DNA of 64,000 nt from Solimonas sp047605265 (GTDB taxonomy: Bacteria > Pseudomonadota > Gammaproteobacteria > Nevskiales > Nevskiaceae): assembly GCA_047605265.1 (NCBI GenBank), contig JASGFY010000007.1:31282-95281 (forward strand). The letters are read 5' to 3'. The notes under the pieces were generated by a model that worked only from the letters and a program-made list of their open reading frames with translations, ran no database searches and was not told the origin of the DNA. Both the position numbers and the translations under genes were made by a program. This document shows, one piece after another, positions 16,967 through 24,757 of the stretch. Each line of letters opens with the position of its first letter. The stretch's first letter is position 1.

Positions 16967-19780
16967 ATGACCGAGCCCACTCGCAAGCCGCTGATCCTCA
17001 TCGACGGCTCGTCGTGGCTGTTCCGCGCGTTCTTCGCACTGCCGCCGCTGAGCAACGCGCGCGGCGAGCCGACCGGCGCGGTCTACGGCATGGGCAACAT
17101 GCTGCGGCGCCTGCTGAAGGACTATGCGCCGGAGGAGATCGCCGTGATCTTCGACGCGCCGGGCAGCAATTTCCGCCACGAGATCTACGCCGACTACAAG
17201 GCCAATCGCGACGAGACGCCGGCGGACCTCACGGCGCAGTATCCGGCGATCGTCGAGATGCTGGAGGCCATGGGCCTGCCGGTGATCGCCGAGCCGAACG
17301 TCGAGGCCGACGACGTGATCGGCACGCTGACGAAGCAGGCCGGCGAGCGCGGTCAGCCGGTGCTGATCGTCACCGGCGACAAGGACATGGCGCAGCTCGT
17401 GCACGACGGCGTGCACCTGCTCGACACCATGAAGAACCGCACGCTGGACCGCGCCGCGGTGATCGAACGCTTCGGCGTGCCGCCGGAGCGCATCGTCGAC
17501 TATTTGGCCTTGATGGGCGACAGCGTCGACAATATTCCGGGCATCGACGGCGTGGGTCCGAAAACGGCGGCGAAGTGGCTCAACGAGTACGGCACGCTGG
17601 ACGACGTCGTCGCCAACGCCGACAAGGTCAAGGGCAAGATTGGCGAGAAGCTGCGCGCCGCGCTCGGCCAGCTGCCGATGGCGCGCGAGCTGGCGACGAT
17701 CCGCTGCGATCTGACGCTGCCGATCGCCGTCGACGCGCTGAAGCCGCGCGCGCCGGATCTGGCGAAGCTCGCGAACCTCTACACGCGGCTCGGCTTCAAT
17801 CGATGGGTCGATGAGCTGCGTCAGCAGAACGGCGAACTGCCGCCGGCCGACGAACGCCAGGAAATGCCGACCTCGGTGATCTCCTCGGCGCCCGAGGTGC
17901 CGGAAGCGCCGCTCGCCGACGCGCCACCGCCGCCGTCGCAGCCCACCGTCGCGACGCTGGTGACCGACGAAGCGGGCTTCGCGGCGATGCTCGCGCAGCT
18001 ACAGGCCGCGCCACTGATCTGCGTCGACACTGAGACCGACAGCCTCGATTCGAACCGGGCGAATCTGGTCGGCATCGCCTTCGCCGCCGAGGCCGGCAGC
18101 GGCTGGTACGTGCCGCTCGCGCACGATTATCTCGGCGTGCCGGAACAGCTGCCGCGCGATCGCGTGCTCGCGCAATTGAAGCCGCTGCTCGAAAACCCGG
18201 ACAAACCCAAGCTCGGCCAGCACATCAAGTACGATCTCAACGTCTTCGCGCGGCACGGCGTGAACGTTGCCGGCGTCGCGCACGACACCATGCTGCAGAG
18301 CTATGTGCTCGATGCTGCCGGCAACCGCCACGACATGGATACGCTGGCCGGGAAATATCTCGGCCACAAGACCGTCGCCTTCACCGACATCGCCGGCAAG
18401 GGCAAGAACCAGCTGACGTTCAACCAGATCGCGCTCGACGTCGCCGGCCACTATTCGGCCGAGGACGCCGACATCACGCTGCGCCTGCATCAGGTGCTGT
18501 ATCCCTGCGTGGCGGCGAGCGCGGCGCTGCACAAGGTCTACCAGACCATCGAGATGCCGCTGGTGCCGGTGCTCGCCGAGGTCGAACAGGCCGGCGTCAA
18601 GGTCGACGTGCCGCTGCTCGGAAAAATCTCGCTCGAACTCGCCGAACGCATGGACGCACTGCAGCGCGAGGCCTTCGTCGAGGCTGGCACCGAATTCAAT
18701 CTCGGCTCGCCGAAACAGCTCGGCCAGATTCTCTACGAGCAGCTCAAGCTGCCGGTGCTCGGCAAGACGCCGAAGGGCGAGCCGTCGACCGCCGAGGACG
18801 TGCTCGAAAATCTCGCCGCCGAGCACAAGCTGCCGCGCCTGATCCTCGACTGGCGCGCGCTGCAGAAGCTGCGCTCGACGTACACCGAGCAGCTGCCGCA
18901 GGCGGTCAACCCGAAGACCGGGCGCATCCACACCTCGTACCATCAGGCGGTCGCGGCGACCGGACGCCTGTCGTCGTCCGATCCCAATCTGCAGAACATC
19001 CCGGTGCGCAACGCCGAAGGCCGGCGCATCCGCCAGGCCTTTATCGCCGAGCCGGGCCATGCGCTGGTGTCGATCGACTACTCGCAGATCGAACTGCGCC
19101 TGATGGCGCATTTCTCCGGCGATCTGCTGCTACAGGGGGCGTTTCGCGACGGCCTCGACATTCACCAGGCGACGGCCGCCGAGGTCTTCGGCCTGCCGCT
19201 GGAACAGGTCGGCAGCGATCAGCGCCGCGCCGCCAAGGCCATCAACTTCGGCCTGATCTACGGCATGTCGGCGTTCGGCCTCGCGCGCCAGCTCGGCATT
19301 GCGCGCGGCGAGGCGCAGAGCTACATCGAGCGCTTCTTCGGCCGCTATCCGGGCGTCCGTCATTTCATGGACAGCACGCGCGTCAACGCGCGCGAGACCG
19401 GCTACGTCGAAACGCTGTTCGGCCGCCGCCTGTACCTGCCCAACATTGCCTCCGGCAACCAGGCCCTGCGCCAGTACGCCGAGCGCACGGCGATCAACGC
19501 GCCGCTGCAGGGCACGGCCGCGGACCTGATCAAGCTGGCGATGGTCGACGTCGCCCGTTTCCTGAAACGCCGCGCGCCGGACATCCGCATGATCATGCAG
19601 GTCCACGACGAACTGGTGTTCGAAGGTCCGGAGGCGCGCCTGCGCGAACTGGCGCCGGAAATCGCCGGTCGCATGGTGCGGATCGCCCAGCTGCAGGTGC
19701 CGCTGGCCGCCGATTTCGGCTTCGGTTCGGAGTGGGATTCCGCGCATACCGCATCCGGCCGCGCAAGCAGTGGAAAATGA
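16967..19780 (+). CDS. polA: DNA polymerase I
   Basis: 937-aa three-domain repair and Okazaki-fragment polymerase. The N-terminal 5'-3' exonuclease covers residues 1-290 (ILIDGSSWLFRAF, VTGDKDM, ALMGDSVDNIPG). The 3'-5' exonuclease at about 320-520 keeps the DTE metal motif (ICVDTETDSLD), so proofreading should be active. The polymerase has motif A DYSQIELRL, motif B RRAAKAINFGLIYG and motif C QVHDEL. The length is normal. It follows lysA after 9 bases. No clear terminator follows; the tandem sRNA locus begins 130 bases downstream. Confidence 0.98.
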   Translation: MTEPTRKPLILIDGSSWLFRAFFALPPLSNARGEPTGAVYGMGNMLRRLLKDYAPEEIAVIFDAPGSNFRHEIYADYKANRDETPADLTAQYPAIVEMLEAMGLPVIAEPNVEADDVIGTLTKQAGERGQPVLIVTGDKDMAQLVHDGVHLLDTMKNRTLDRAAVIERFGVPPERIVDYLALMGDSVDNIPGIDGVGPKTAAKWLNEYGTLDDVVANADKVKGKIGEKLRAALGQLPMARELATIRCDLTLPIAVDALKPRAPDLAKLANLYTRLGFNRWVDELRQQNGELPPADERQEMPTSVISSAPEVPEAPLADAPPPPSQPTVATLVTDEAGFAAMLAQLQAAPLICVDTETDSLDSNRANLVGIAFAAEAGSGWYVPLAHDYLGVPEQLPRDRVLAQLKPLLENPDKPKLGQHIKYDLNVFARHGVNVAGVAHDTMLQSYVLDAAGNRHDMDTLAGKYLGHKTVAFTDIAGKGKNQLTFNQIALDVAGHYSAEDADITLRLHQVLYPCVAASAALHKVYQTIEMPLVPVLAEVEQAGVKVDVPLLGKISLELAERMDALQREAFVEAGTEFNLGSPKQLGQILYEQLKLPVLGKTPKGEPSTAEDVLENLAAEHKLPRLILDWRALQKLRSTYTEQLPQAVNPKTGRIHTSYHQAVAATGRLSSSDPNLQNIPVRNAEGRRIRQAFIAEPGHALVSIDYSQIELRLMAHFSGDLLLQGAFRDGLDIHQATAAEVFGLPLEQVGSDQRRAAKAINFGLIYGMSAFGLARQLGIARGEAQSYIERFFGRYPGVRHFMDSTRVNARETGYVETLFGRRLYLPNIASGNQALRQYAERTAINAPLQGTAADLIKLAMVDVARFLKRRAPDIRMIMQVHDELVFEGPEARLRELAPEIAGRMVRIAQLQVPLAADFGFGSEWDSAHTASGRASSGK

Positions 19781-19909
19781 AGGGAATTTGGTGGCGGAAT
19801 ACTTCACCCGGCGCCAACTGACGTCCACATCAGTCATCTCAAACCATTGATTTCAATGGACACGGCTGACGCATTGCGGCAGCGCAAAAAAAGCCGCGAA
19901 CCGCCCATT

Positions 19910-19936
19910 GAACTTCCCCGGCAGGGCCGCATCTAA
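19910..19936 (+). promoter_or_regulatory. Sigma-E (RpoE/AlgU)-type promoter, sRNA copy 1
   Basis: GAACTT at 19910-19915, a 16-base spacer, then TCTAA at 19932-19936. This matches the extracytoplasmic sigma-E/AlgU consensus (GAACTT, 16-17 bases, TCTGA-like). The predicted start is about 19941. The same arrangement precedes all three repeat copies. Confidence 0.7.
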
Positions 19937-19940
19937 GTCT

Positions 19941-20053
19941 GCGAGCGGTGATTCTCCCTGTCGCCGCTCCCCGCCTCCACTCCCTGGGCGGGTCCGGCAT
20001 CCCCCAAGCCGGAAAGCGTGGCCCGGTGATCCCCCCAATCACCGGGCTTTTTT
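19941..20053 (+). ncRNA. C-rich-loop small RNA, copy 1 of 3 (polA-downstream sRNA)
   Basis: A predicted ~113-nt RNA with four stem-loops. Stem 1 is GAGCGG/CCGCTC (19943-19948/19964-19969), loop with TTCTCCC. Stem 2 is CCCGCC/GGCGGG (19970-19975/19987-19992), loop TCCACTCCCTG. Stem 3 is CCGGC/GCCGG (19994-19998/20008-20012), loop ATCCCCCAA. Stem 4 is the terminator. Every loop exposes a run of C or CUCCC able to pair with G-rich ribosome sites. It lies downstream of polA, the position of Spot 42 in enterics and ErsA in Pseudomonas. The design recalls Xanthomonas sX13 (from memory). No protein reading frame fits. Confidence 0.82.
20021..20053 (+). terminator. Intrinsic terminator, sRNA copy 1
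   Basis: A 10-bp stem (20021-20030 with 20038-20047), loop CCCCCCA, then six T (20048-20053). The loop is itself C-rich like the other loops of the RNA. Confidence 0.9.
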
Positions 20054-20119
20054 ATGGCCGCCCGTCAGCGATGACCCGCTCGGAGTCCATTTAATCACCG
20101 GAAATTTTCACGGCGACGT

Positions 20120-20147
20120 GAACTTTGTGCCTTGCCTGCTCGTCCAA
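20120..20147 (+). promoter_or_regulatory. Sigma-E-type promoter, sRNA copy 2
   Basis: GAACTT at 20120-20125, a 17-base spacer, then TCCAA at 20143-20147. An AT-rich stretch (GAAATTTTCA) lies just upstream. The predicted start is about 20152. Confidence 0.65.
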
Positions 20148-20151
20148 TCCT

Positions 20152-20271
20152 GCGAGCGGCGATTTTCCCCAGTCCCGCTCACCCCGTCTCCCACTCCCTG
20201 GACGGGTCCCCGGCTTCCCCCCGCCGGAAAAGCGTGGCCCGGCGATTCCCCCCCAATCGCCGGGTTTTTTT
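20152..20271 (+). ncRNA. C-rich-loop small RNA, copy 2 of 3
   Basis: A ~120-nt homologue of copy 1 with the same four stem-loops: GAGCGG/CCGCTC (20154-20159/20175-20180), CCCGTC/GACGGG (20183-20188/20201-20206), CCGGC/GCCGG (20210-20214/20223-20227) and the terminator. Stem 2 differs from the other copies by a paired change (C-G to T-A), and stem 4 has C-G where the others have T-A, so the pairing is conserved while the sequence is not. Loop 1 is TTTTCCCC rather than TTCTCCC, which could shift target choice. It is the most divergent of the three. Confidence 0.82.
20238..20271 (+). terminator. Intrinsic terminator, sRNA copy 2
   Basis: A 10-bp stem (20238-20247 with 20255-20264), a loop of seven C, then seven T (20265-20271). 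Confidence 0.9.
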
Positions 20272-20336
20272 GTTTTTCTCGTGAAGCGTCCGATCCCGGC
20301 CTTTGGCGCATCGCGAAAAAATTTTCGCGCGCTTTT

Positions 20337-20363
20337 GAACTTTGCCGGCCTCGCCACCTCTAA
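20337..20363 (+). promoter_or_regulatory. Sigma-E-type promoter, sRNA copy 3
   Basis: GAACTT at 20337-20342, a 16-base spacer, then TCTAA at 20359-20363. An AT-rich inverted repeat (20312-20329, CGCGAAAA arms) precedes it and might act as an upstream element or operator. The predicted start is about 20368. Confidence 0.7.
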
Positions 20364-20367
20364 ATCT

Positions 20368-20482
20368 GCGAGCGGCGATTCTCCCTGTCCCGCTCCCCGC
20401 CTCCCACTCCCTGGGCGGGTCCGGCACTCCCCCAAGCCGGAAAGCGTGCCCGGTGACTTCCCCCAAGGTCACCGGGTTTTTT
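20368..20482 (+). ncRNA. C-rich-loop small RNA, copy 3 of 3
   Basis: A ~115-nt homologue of copies 1 and 2. Stems are GAGCGG/CCGCTC (20370-20375/20390-20395), CCCGCC/GGCGGG (20396-20401/20414-20419), CCGGC/GCCGG (20421-20425/20436-20440) and the terminator. The loops carry TTCTCCC, TCCCACTCCCT and ACTCCCCCAA. It is closest to copy 1. It ends 52 bases before the stop codon of the convergent RND transporter gene, whose message could read into its antisense strand. Confidence 0.82.
20449..20482 (+). terminator. Intrinsic terminator, sRNA copy 3
   Basis: A 9-bp stem (20449-20457 with 20468-20476), a C-rich loop, then six T (20477-20482). Confidence 0.9.
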
Positions 20483-20534
20483 ATTGTGTGCCGCCTTTCA
20501 GTCTCGGGGCAGCGCTCCGCGCGGCGGCATGGCA

Positions 20535-23500
20535 TCAGCCCGGGCGCAGCGCCGTCGGCGCCGCCTGCGGCTTGCGGCGGAAGAGGCAGCGGCGGATCCC
20601 GTTCTCGAAATCGTCGACGATTTCGTAGACGACCGGCACCACGAGCAGGCTCAGCACGGTCGAGGTCATCAGGCCGCCGATGACCGCGACCGCCATCGGC
20701 GAACGGAAGCCGGCGTCGGTGCGGCTGATGTTGAGCGCCATCGGCAGCATGCCAGCGACCATCGCCACGGTCGTCATCACGATCGGCCGCGCGCGCTTGT
20801 GGCAGGCGTCGATGATCGCGTCGAAACGCGACAGGCCGCGCTGGCGGCGCGCGGCGATCGCGTATTCGACGAGCAGGATCGAGTTCTTGCTGACGATGCC
20901 GATCAGCATCAGCAGGCCGATCAGCGAGGCCAGCGACAGGTTCATGCCGAAGATCACAAGCCCGCCGAGCGCTCCGCCGGCCGCCAGCGGCAGTGCGGTG
21001 AGCACGGTGAACGGCTGCGCGAAGTCGTGGAACAGCAGCACCATCACCGCGTAGACGCAGAAGATGCCGGTGAGCATGGCGATCGCGAAATTGCCGAACA
21101 GATCGTTCATGAACTCGACGTCGCCGCCTTCGCCGCGCCGCACCTGCGGCGGCAGATGCCGCATCGACGGCAGCGCCTCGACCTGCTTGTTGACCTCGCC
21201 GAGCGGACGGCCCCCCAGGTTGACGGTCAGCGTCACGTTGCGCGCGCGATCGTAGCGGCTGATCTGCGCGGGACCGCCTTCGACCTGCACGCTGGCGACG
21301 TTGTCGAGCGGCACCGGGCCTTTTGCCGACGCGATCCGCAGCTGGCGGATCGTCTCCAGATCGCGGCGCGACGCCGGGTCGAGCAGGGTGCGGATGTAGA
21401 TCTGGCGCTCCGGCAGATTGAGCTTGGGCAGGATCACGTCGTAGTCGCCGGAAGTGGCGATGCGCACCGCGTCGCCGATCGCCTCGGCGGTGACGCCGAG
21501 CTCGGCGGCGCGCGCGAAATCCGGACGGATCACCAGCTCCGGACGCAGCAGACTCGCCGACGAGGTCGCGCCGCCGAGACCGGGGATCGTGCGGATTTCG
21601 CGCAGCACCTGGTTGGCGGTGGCCTGCAGCATCAGCGGGTCCTCGCTGGTCAGCTGCACGGTGAGCTGCTGGCCGTTGCCGTTGCCGCCGACGGTGACGC
21701 GCACGCCCGGCAGCCTTGCGAGGCGCTCGCCGATGACGGTCTCGACCTGCTGCTGCGAGCGCTCGCGGTCCTTCTGCGGCGTCAGGGGAATCAGCACGGT
21801 GAGGGTCGTGACGCTGCCGCCGCTCTGCACCGTGCTGCCGGCGGTCACGCCGTTGCCAACGATCGTATAGACGTGCTGGATCTCCGGAATGTCGCGCAGC
21901 GCTTCCCAGGCGCGCTGGTTCAGCGCCAGCGTCTGCTGCAGCGTCGAGCCCGGCGGCGCCTCGACGGTGACGAGCGACAGTGCCCCGTCGTCGGCGTTGA
22001 GGAAGGTCGACGGCAGCAGCGTCACCAGCCACAGCGACAGGAGGAAGAACGCCGCCGCGCCGCCGCTGGTCAGCCACGGATGGCGCAGGCAGGCGCGCAC
22101 GGCCTTCATGTAGCGCCGCATGACCCAGCCGTCGGCCTGGCCCTCGTCGTGCCCGTGCCGGCCGAGGCCGGCGGCGCTGAGCATGTAGGCGGCCATCATC
22201 GGCGTCAGCAGGCGCGCGACGATCAGCGAGGCGAGGATGGCGATCGCCGCGGTCCAGCCGAACTGCTTGAACACCAGGCCCGAGATGCCGGGCATCAGCG
22301 CCACCGGCAGGAACACCGAGACCAGCGTCAGCGAGGTCGCGATCACCGCGAGGCCGATCTCGTCGGCGGCGTCGAGCGCGGCCTGCCTCGGCGTCTTGCC
22401 CATGCGCAGGTGGCGCATGATGTTCTCGACCTCGACAATGGCGTCGTCGACGAGGATGCCGATCACCAGCGTCAGCGCCAGCAGCGTGATGGTGTTGAGC
22501 GTGAAGCCGGCCCAGTGGACGAAGGCGAAGGTCGGCAGGATCGACAGCGGCAGCGCCACCGCCGAGATCAGCGTCGCGCGCCAGTCGCGCAGGAAGATCC
22601 AGACGACGATGACGGCGAGGATCGCGCCTTCGAGCAGCGCCTGCATCGAGGCCTCGTACGAGTGCTCGATCGGGCCGACGGTGTCGTAGACCTTCTTGAA
22701 CGTCACGCGCGGGTATTGCTTCTGCAGCGCGTCGACCTCGGCGGCGATGGCCCTGGCGACTTCCGCCTCGGCCGAGCCGTTGGCGCGGTAGGCGCGGAAC
22801 GAGATCACCGGCTTGCCGTCGAGCGTGGCCGCCTGGCGCGGCTCGGCGACGGTGTCGCGCACGGCGGCGAGCTGGTCGAGGCGGACGCGGCGGCCGTCGG
22901 ACAGCGGAAAGCTGAAGGCGGCGAGCTGCTGCGCGGTCTGCACGTTGCCGATCGTGCGCACGGCCTGCTCGAGCCCGCCGAGATCGCCGCGGCCGCCGGG
23001 CGCTTCCTGCTGCATGTAGCCGATCTGCCGCGACACTTCGCCGGCGGTGACGCCGTAGGCCTGCAGCCTGGCCGGATCGAGCTCGACGCGCACCTCGCGC
23101 TGCACGCCGCCGAAGCGCGTGACCTTGCCGACGCCGGCGATCGGCATGATGGCCTTGCTGACGACGTTGTCGACGAACCACGACAGGTCCGTCGCGTCCA
23201 TGTTGTCGGCGCTGACCGTGTAGGTGGCGATCGAGCTGCCGTTGGTGGTGACGCGCTGCACCGTCGGCTCGAGGATGTCGGCCGGCAGCGCCGAGCGCAC
23301 GCCGGTGACGGCGTCGCGCACGTCGTTGAGCGCATCCTGCACGTTCTTGCCGATCTCGAACTCGATGAAGGTGTTCGAATCGCCGTCGGAAACCGTCGAC
23401 GTCACATGGCGCGCGCCCGGAATGTTGGCGGTGGCGTCCTCGATCTTGCGCGTGACCTCGGTCTCCAGCTGCGACGGCGTCGCGCCGGGCAGCTGCACGT

Positions 23501-23648
23501 CGACGATGACGCCGGGAAAATCGAAGTCCGGCATCTTGGCGATCTGCAGCGCGCGGAAGCCGAGGAGGCCCGCCACGGTCGCGAGGAAGAACAGCAGCAC
23601 CGCCGGCGTCGGCCGATGGATCGACCAGGCCGAGAAGTTGATGTTCAT
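20535..23648 (-). CDS. RND multidrug efflux transporter, inner membrane pump
   Basis: 1037-aa proton-driven pump of the HAE1 RND family (MdtB/MexB-like). An N-terminal helix begins FSAWSIHRPTPAVLLFF. Two large periplasmic loops separate 12 helices. The proton relay Asp pair is in GILVDDAIVEVENI (helix 4) and the Lys of helix 10 in IVSKNSILLVEY. The length is normal. It is the last gene of a three-gene operon (outer membrane factor, adaptor, pump); its ATG overlaps the adaptor stop as ATGA. Substrates cannot be assigned. Confidence 0.94.
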   Translation of the reverse strand: MNINFSAWSIHRPTPAVLLFFLATVAGLLGFRALQIAKMPDFDFPGVIVDVQLPGATPSQLETEVTRKIEDATANIPGARHVTSTVSDGDSNTFIEFEIGKNVQDALNDVRDAVTGVRSALPADILEPTVQRVTTNGSSIATYTVSADNMDATDLSWFVDNVVSKAIMPIAGVGKVTRFGGVQREVRVELDPARLQAYGVTAGEVSRQIGYMQQEAPGGRGDLGGLEQAVRTIGNVQTAQQLAAFSFPLSDGRRVRLDQLAAVRDTVAEPRQAATLDGKPVISFRAYRANGSAEAEVARAIAAEVDALQKQYPRVTFKKVYDTVGPIEHSYEASMQALLEGAILAVIVVWIFLRDWRATLISAVALPLSILPTFAFVHWAGFTLNTITLLALTLVIGILVDDAIVEVENIMRHLRMGKTPRQAALDAADEIGLAVIATSLTLVSVFLPVALMPGISGLVFKQFGWTAAIAILASLIVARLLTPMMAAYMLSAAGLGRHGHDEGQADGWVMRRYMKAVRACLRHPWLTSGGAAAFFLLSLWLVTLLPSTFLNADDGALSLVTVEAPPGSTLQQTLALNQRAWEALRDIPEIQHVYTIVGNGVTAGSTVQSGGSVTTLTVLIPLTPQKDRERSQQQVETVIGERLARLPGVRVTVGGNGNGQQLTVQLTSEDPLMLQATANQVLREIRTIPGLGGATSSASLLRPELVIRPDFARAAELGVTAEAIGDAVRIATSGDYDVILPKLNLPERQIYIRTLLDPASRRDLETIRQLRIASAKGPVPLDNVASVQVEGGPAQISRYDRARNVTLTVNLGGRPLGEVNKQVEALPSMRHLPPQVRRGEGGDVEFMNDLFGNFAIAMLTGIFCVYAVMVLLFHDFAQPFTVLTALPLAAGGALGGLVIFGMNLSLASLIGLLMLIGIVSKNSILLVEYAIAARRQRGLSRFDAIIDACHKRARPIVMTTVAMVAGMLPMALNISRTDAGFRSPMAVAVIGGLMTSTVLSLLVVPVVYEIVDDFENGIRRCLFRRKPQAAPTALRPG

Positions 23649-24757
23649 TGGCCCTCCACGGCGATCAGGTCGCCGTCGCCGATGAAGCTGCCGCCGCTCC
23701 TGACGACGCGCGTCGCGCTCGTCAGCGCGTCGCCGCGCACGGCGATCAGCTCGCCCTGGCGCGCGCCGGTGTCGACCTTGAGCTGATGGACGAGGTTCCT
23801 GTCGTCGACCGTCATCACGTAGCTGTGGCCGTCGCGCAGCACGATCGCCGATTCAGGCAGGGCCAGCACTGTCTGCCGGCCGACCTCGAACGCGCCTTCG
23901 ACGAACTGTCCGGCCGCCAGGCCGGCGTTCTTCGGCAGATCGACGTAGACCAGCGCGTTGCGCGTCTGCAGATCGACGGTCGGCGCCAGCTGGCGCAGCG
24001 TGCCGGCGACCCGCGCGCCGTCGCCGGGGCGGCGCAGTTCGACGTGCATGCCCGGCTTGAGGCGGCCGAGCACGTCGCCCGGCACTTCGGCGCGCCATTC
24101 GAGGCGCTGGCCGCGGATCAGGCGGAACAGCTCCGTGCCCGCCGCGACCACGGCGCCGACGGTGGCCGTGCGCGAGGAGATCACGCCGTCGTCCGGCGCC
24201 ACGACGCGCGCGTAGCGCAGCTGCAGGCCGGCGACGTCGGCCTGCGCGCGCGCCAGCTTGAGCTGGGCATCGGCGGTCGCCGCGGCGGTGCGGTACTGCT
24301 GGATGTCCTGCTGGCTGATCGAGCCGGTCTGGTCGAGCTGCTCGGCGCGCTCCGCGTCGGCGCGCGCCTTGGCCAGATTGGCTTCGGCCTGCGCGACGTT
24401 GGCGGCCTGCTGCGCGGCTTGCGCCTGCAGCGTCGCCGGATCGAGAACCGCCAGCACGTCGCCCTTCCTGACCATGTCGCCGACGTTGACCTTGACCTCG
24501 AGCAGGCGCGCGCCGCCGACCTCGGCGCCGACCACCGCCTCCTGCCAGGCGGCGACGTTGCCGCTCGCGGTCAGCCGCTGCGGCCAGTCCTGCAGCAGCG
24601 GCGACACGATCTCGACCGTCATCACCGGCTTCGGCGCTTCCGGCACGCCCTCTTTCTTGTGGCAGGCGACGAGCGTCGCCAGCAGCGGCGCGGCGACGAC
24701 CAGGCGCAGCAGCGCGCGGCGAGCGAAGAAAGGCACGTTCGTGAGAGGGGCGTTCAT
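23645..24757 (-). CDS. RND efflux periplasmic adaptor (membrane fusion protein)
   Basis: 370-aa periplasmic adaptor that bridges the pump and the outer-membrane channel. An N-terminal signal with lipobox-like ATLVAC (Cys near residue 32) suggests a lipoprotein. Next come a lipoyl-like half (VGDMVRKGDVLAVLDP), a coiled-coil hairpin rich in Ala and Gln (about 100-165), the second lipoyl half (VVAPDDGVISSR) and beta-barrel/membrane-proximal domains. Both ends overlap neighbours by ATGA, so all three proteins are translationally coupled. Confidence 0.92.
   Translation of the reverse strand: MNAPLTNVPFFARRALLRLVVAAPLLATLVACHKKEGVPEAPKPVMTVEIVSPLLQDWPQRLTASGNVAAWQEAVVGAEVGGARLLEVKVNVGDMVRKGDVLAVLDPATLQAQAAQQAANVAQAEANLAKARADAERAEQLDQTGSISQQDIQQYRTAAATADAQLKLARAQADVAGLQLRYARVVAPDDGVISSRTATVGAVVAAGTELFRLIRGQRLEWRAEVPGDVLGRLKPGMHVELRRPGDGARVAGTLRQLAPTVDLQTRNALVYVDLPKNAGLAAGQFVEGAFEVGRQTVLALPESAIVLRDGHSYVMTVDDRNLVHQLKVDTGARQGELIAVRGDALTSATRVVRSGGSFIGDGDLIAVEGQ

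Noticed and set aside
19853..20683. Several overlapping open frames on both strands in the polA-RND gap
   Set aside because: They repeat the same Pro/Gly/Arg-rich peptide because they read through the tandem sRNA units. None has a ribosome site or family resemblance, and the RNA stems with terminators explain the conservation better.
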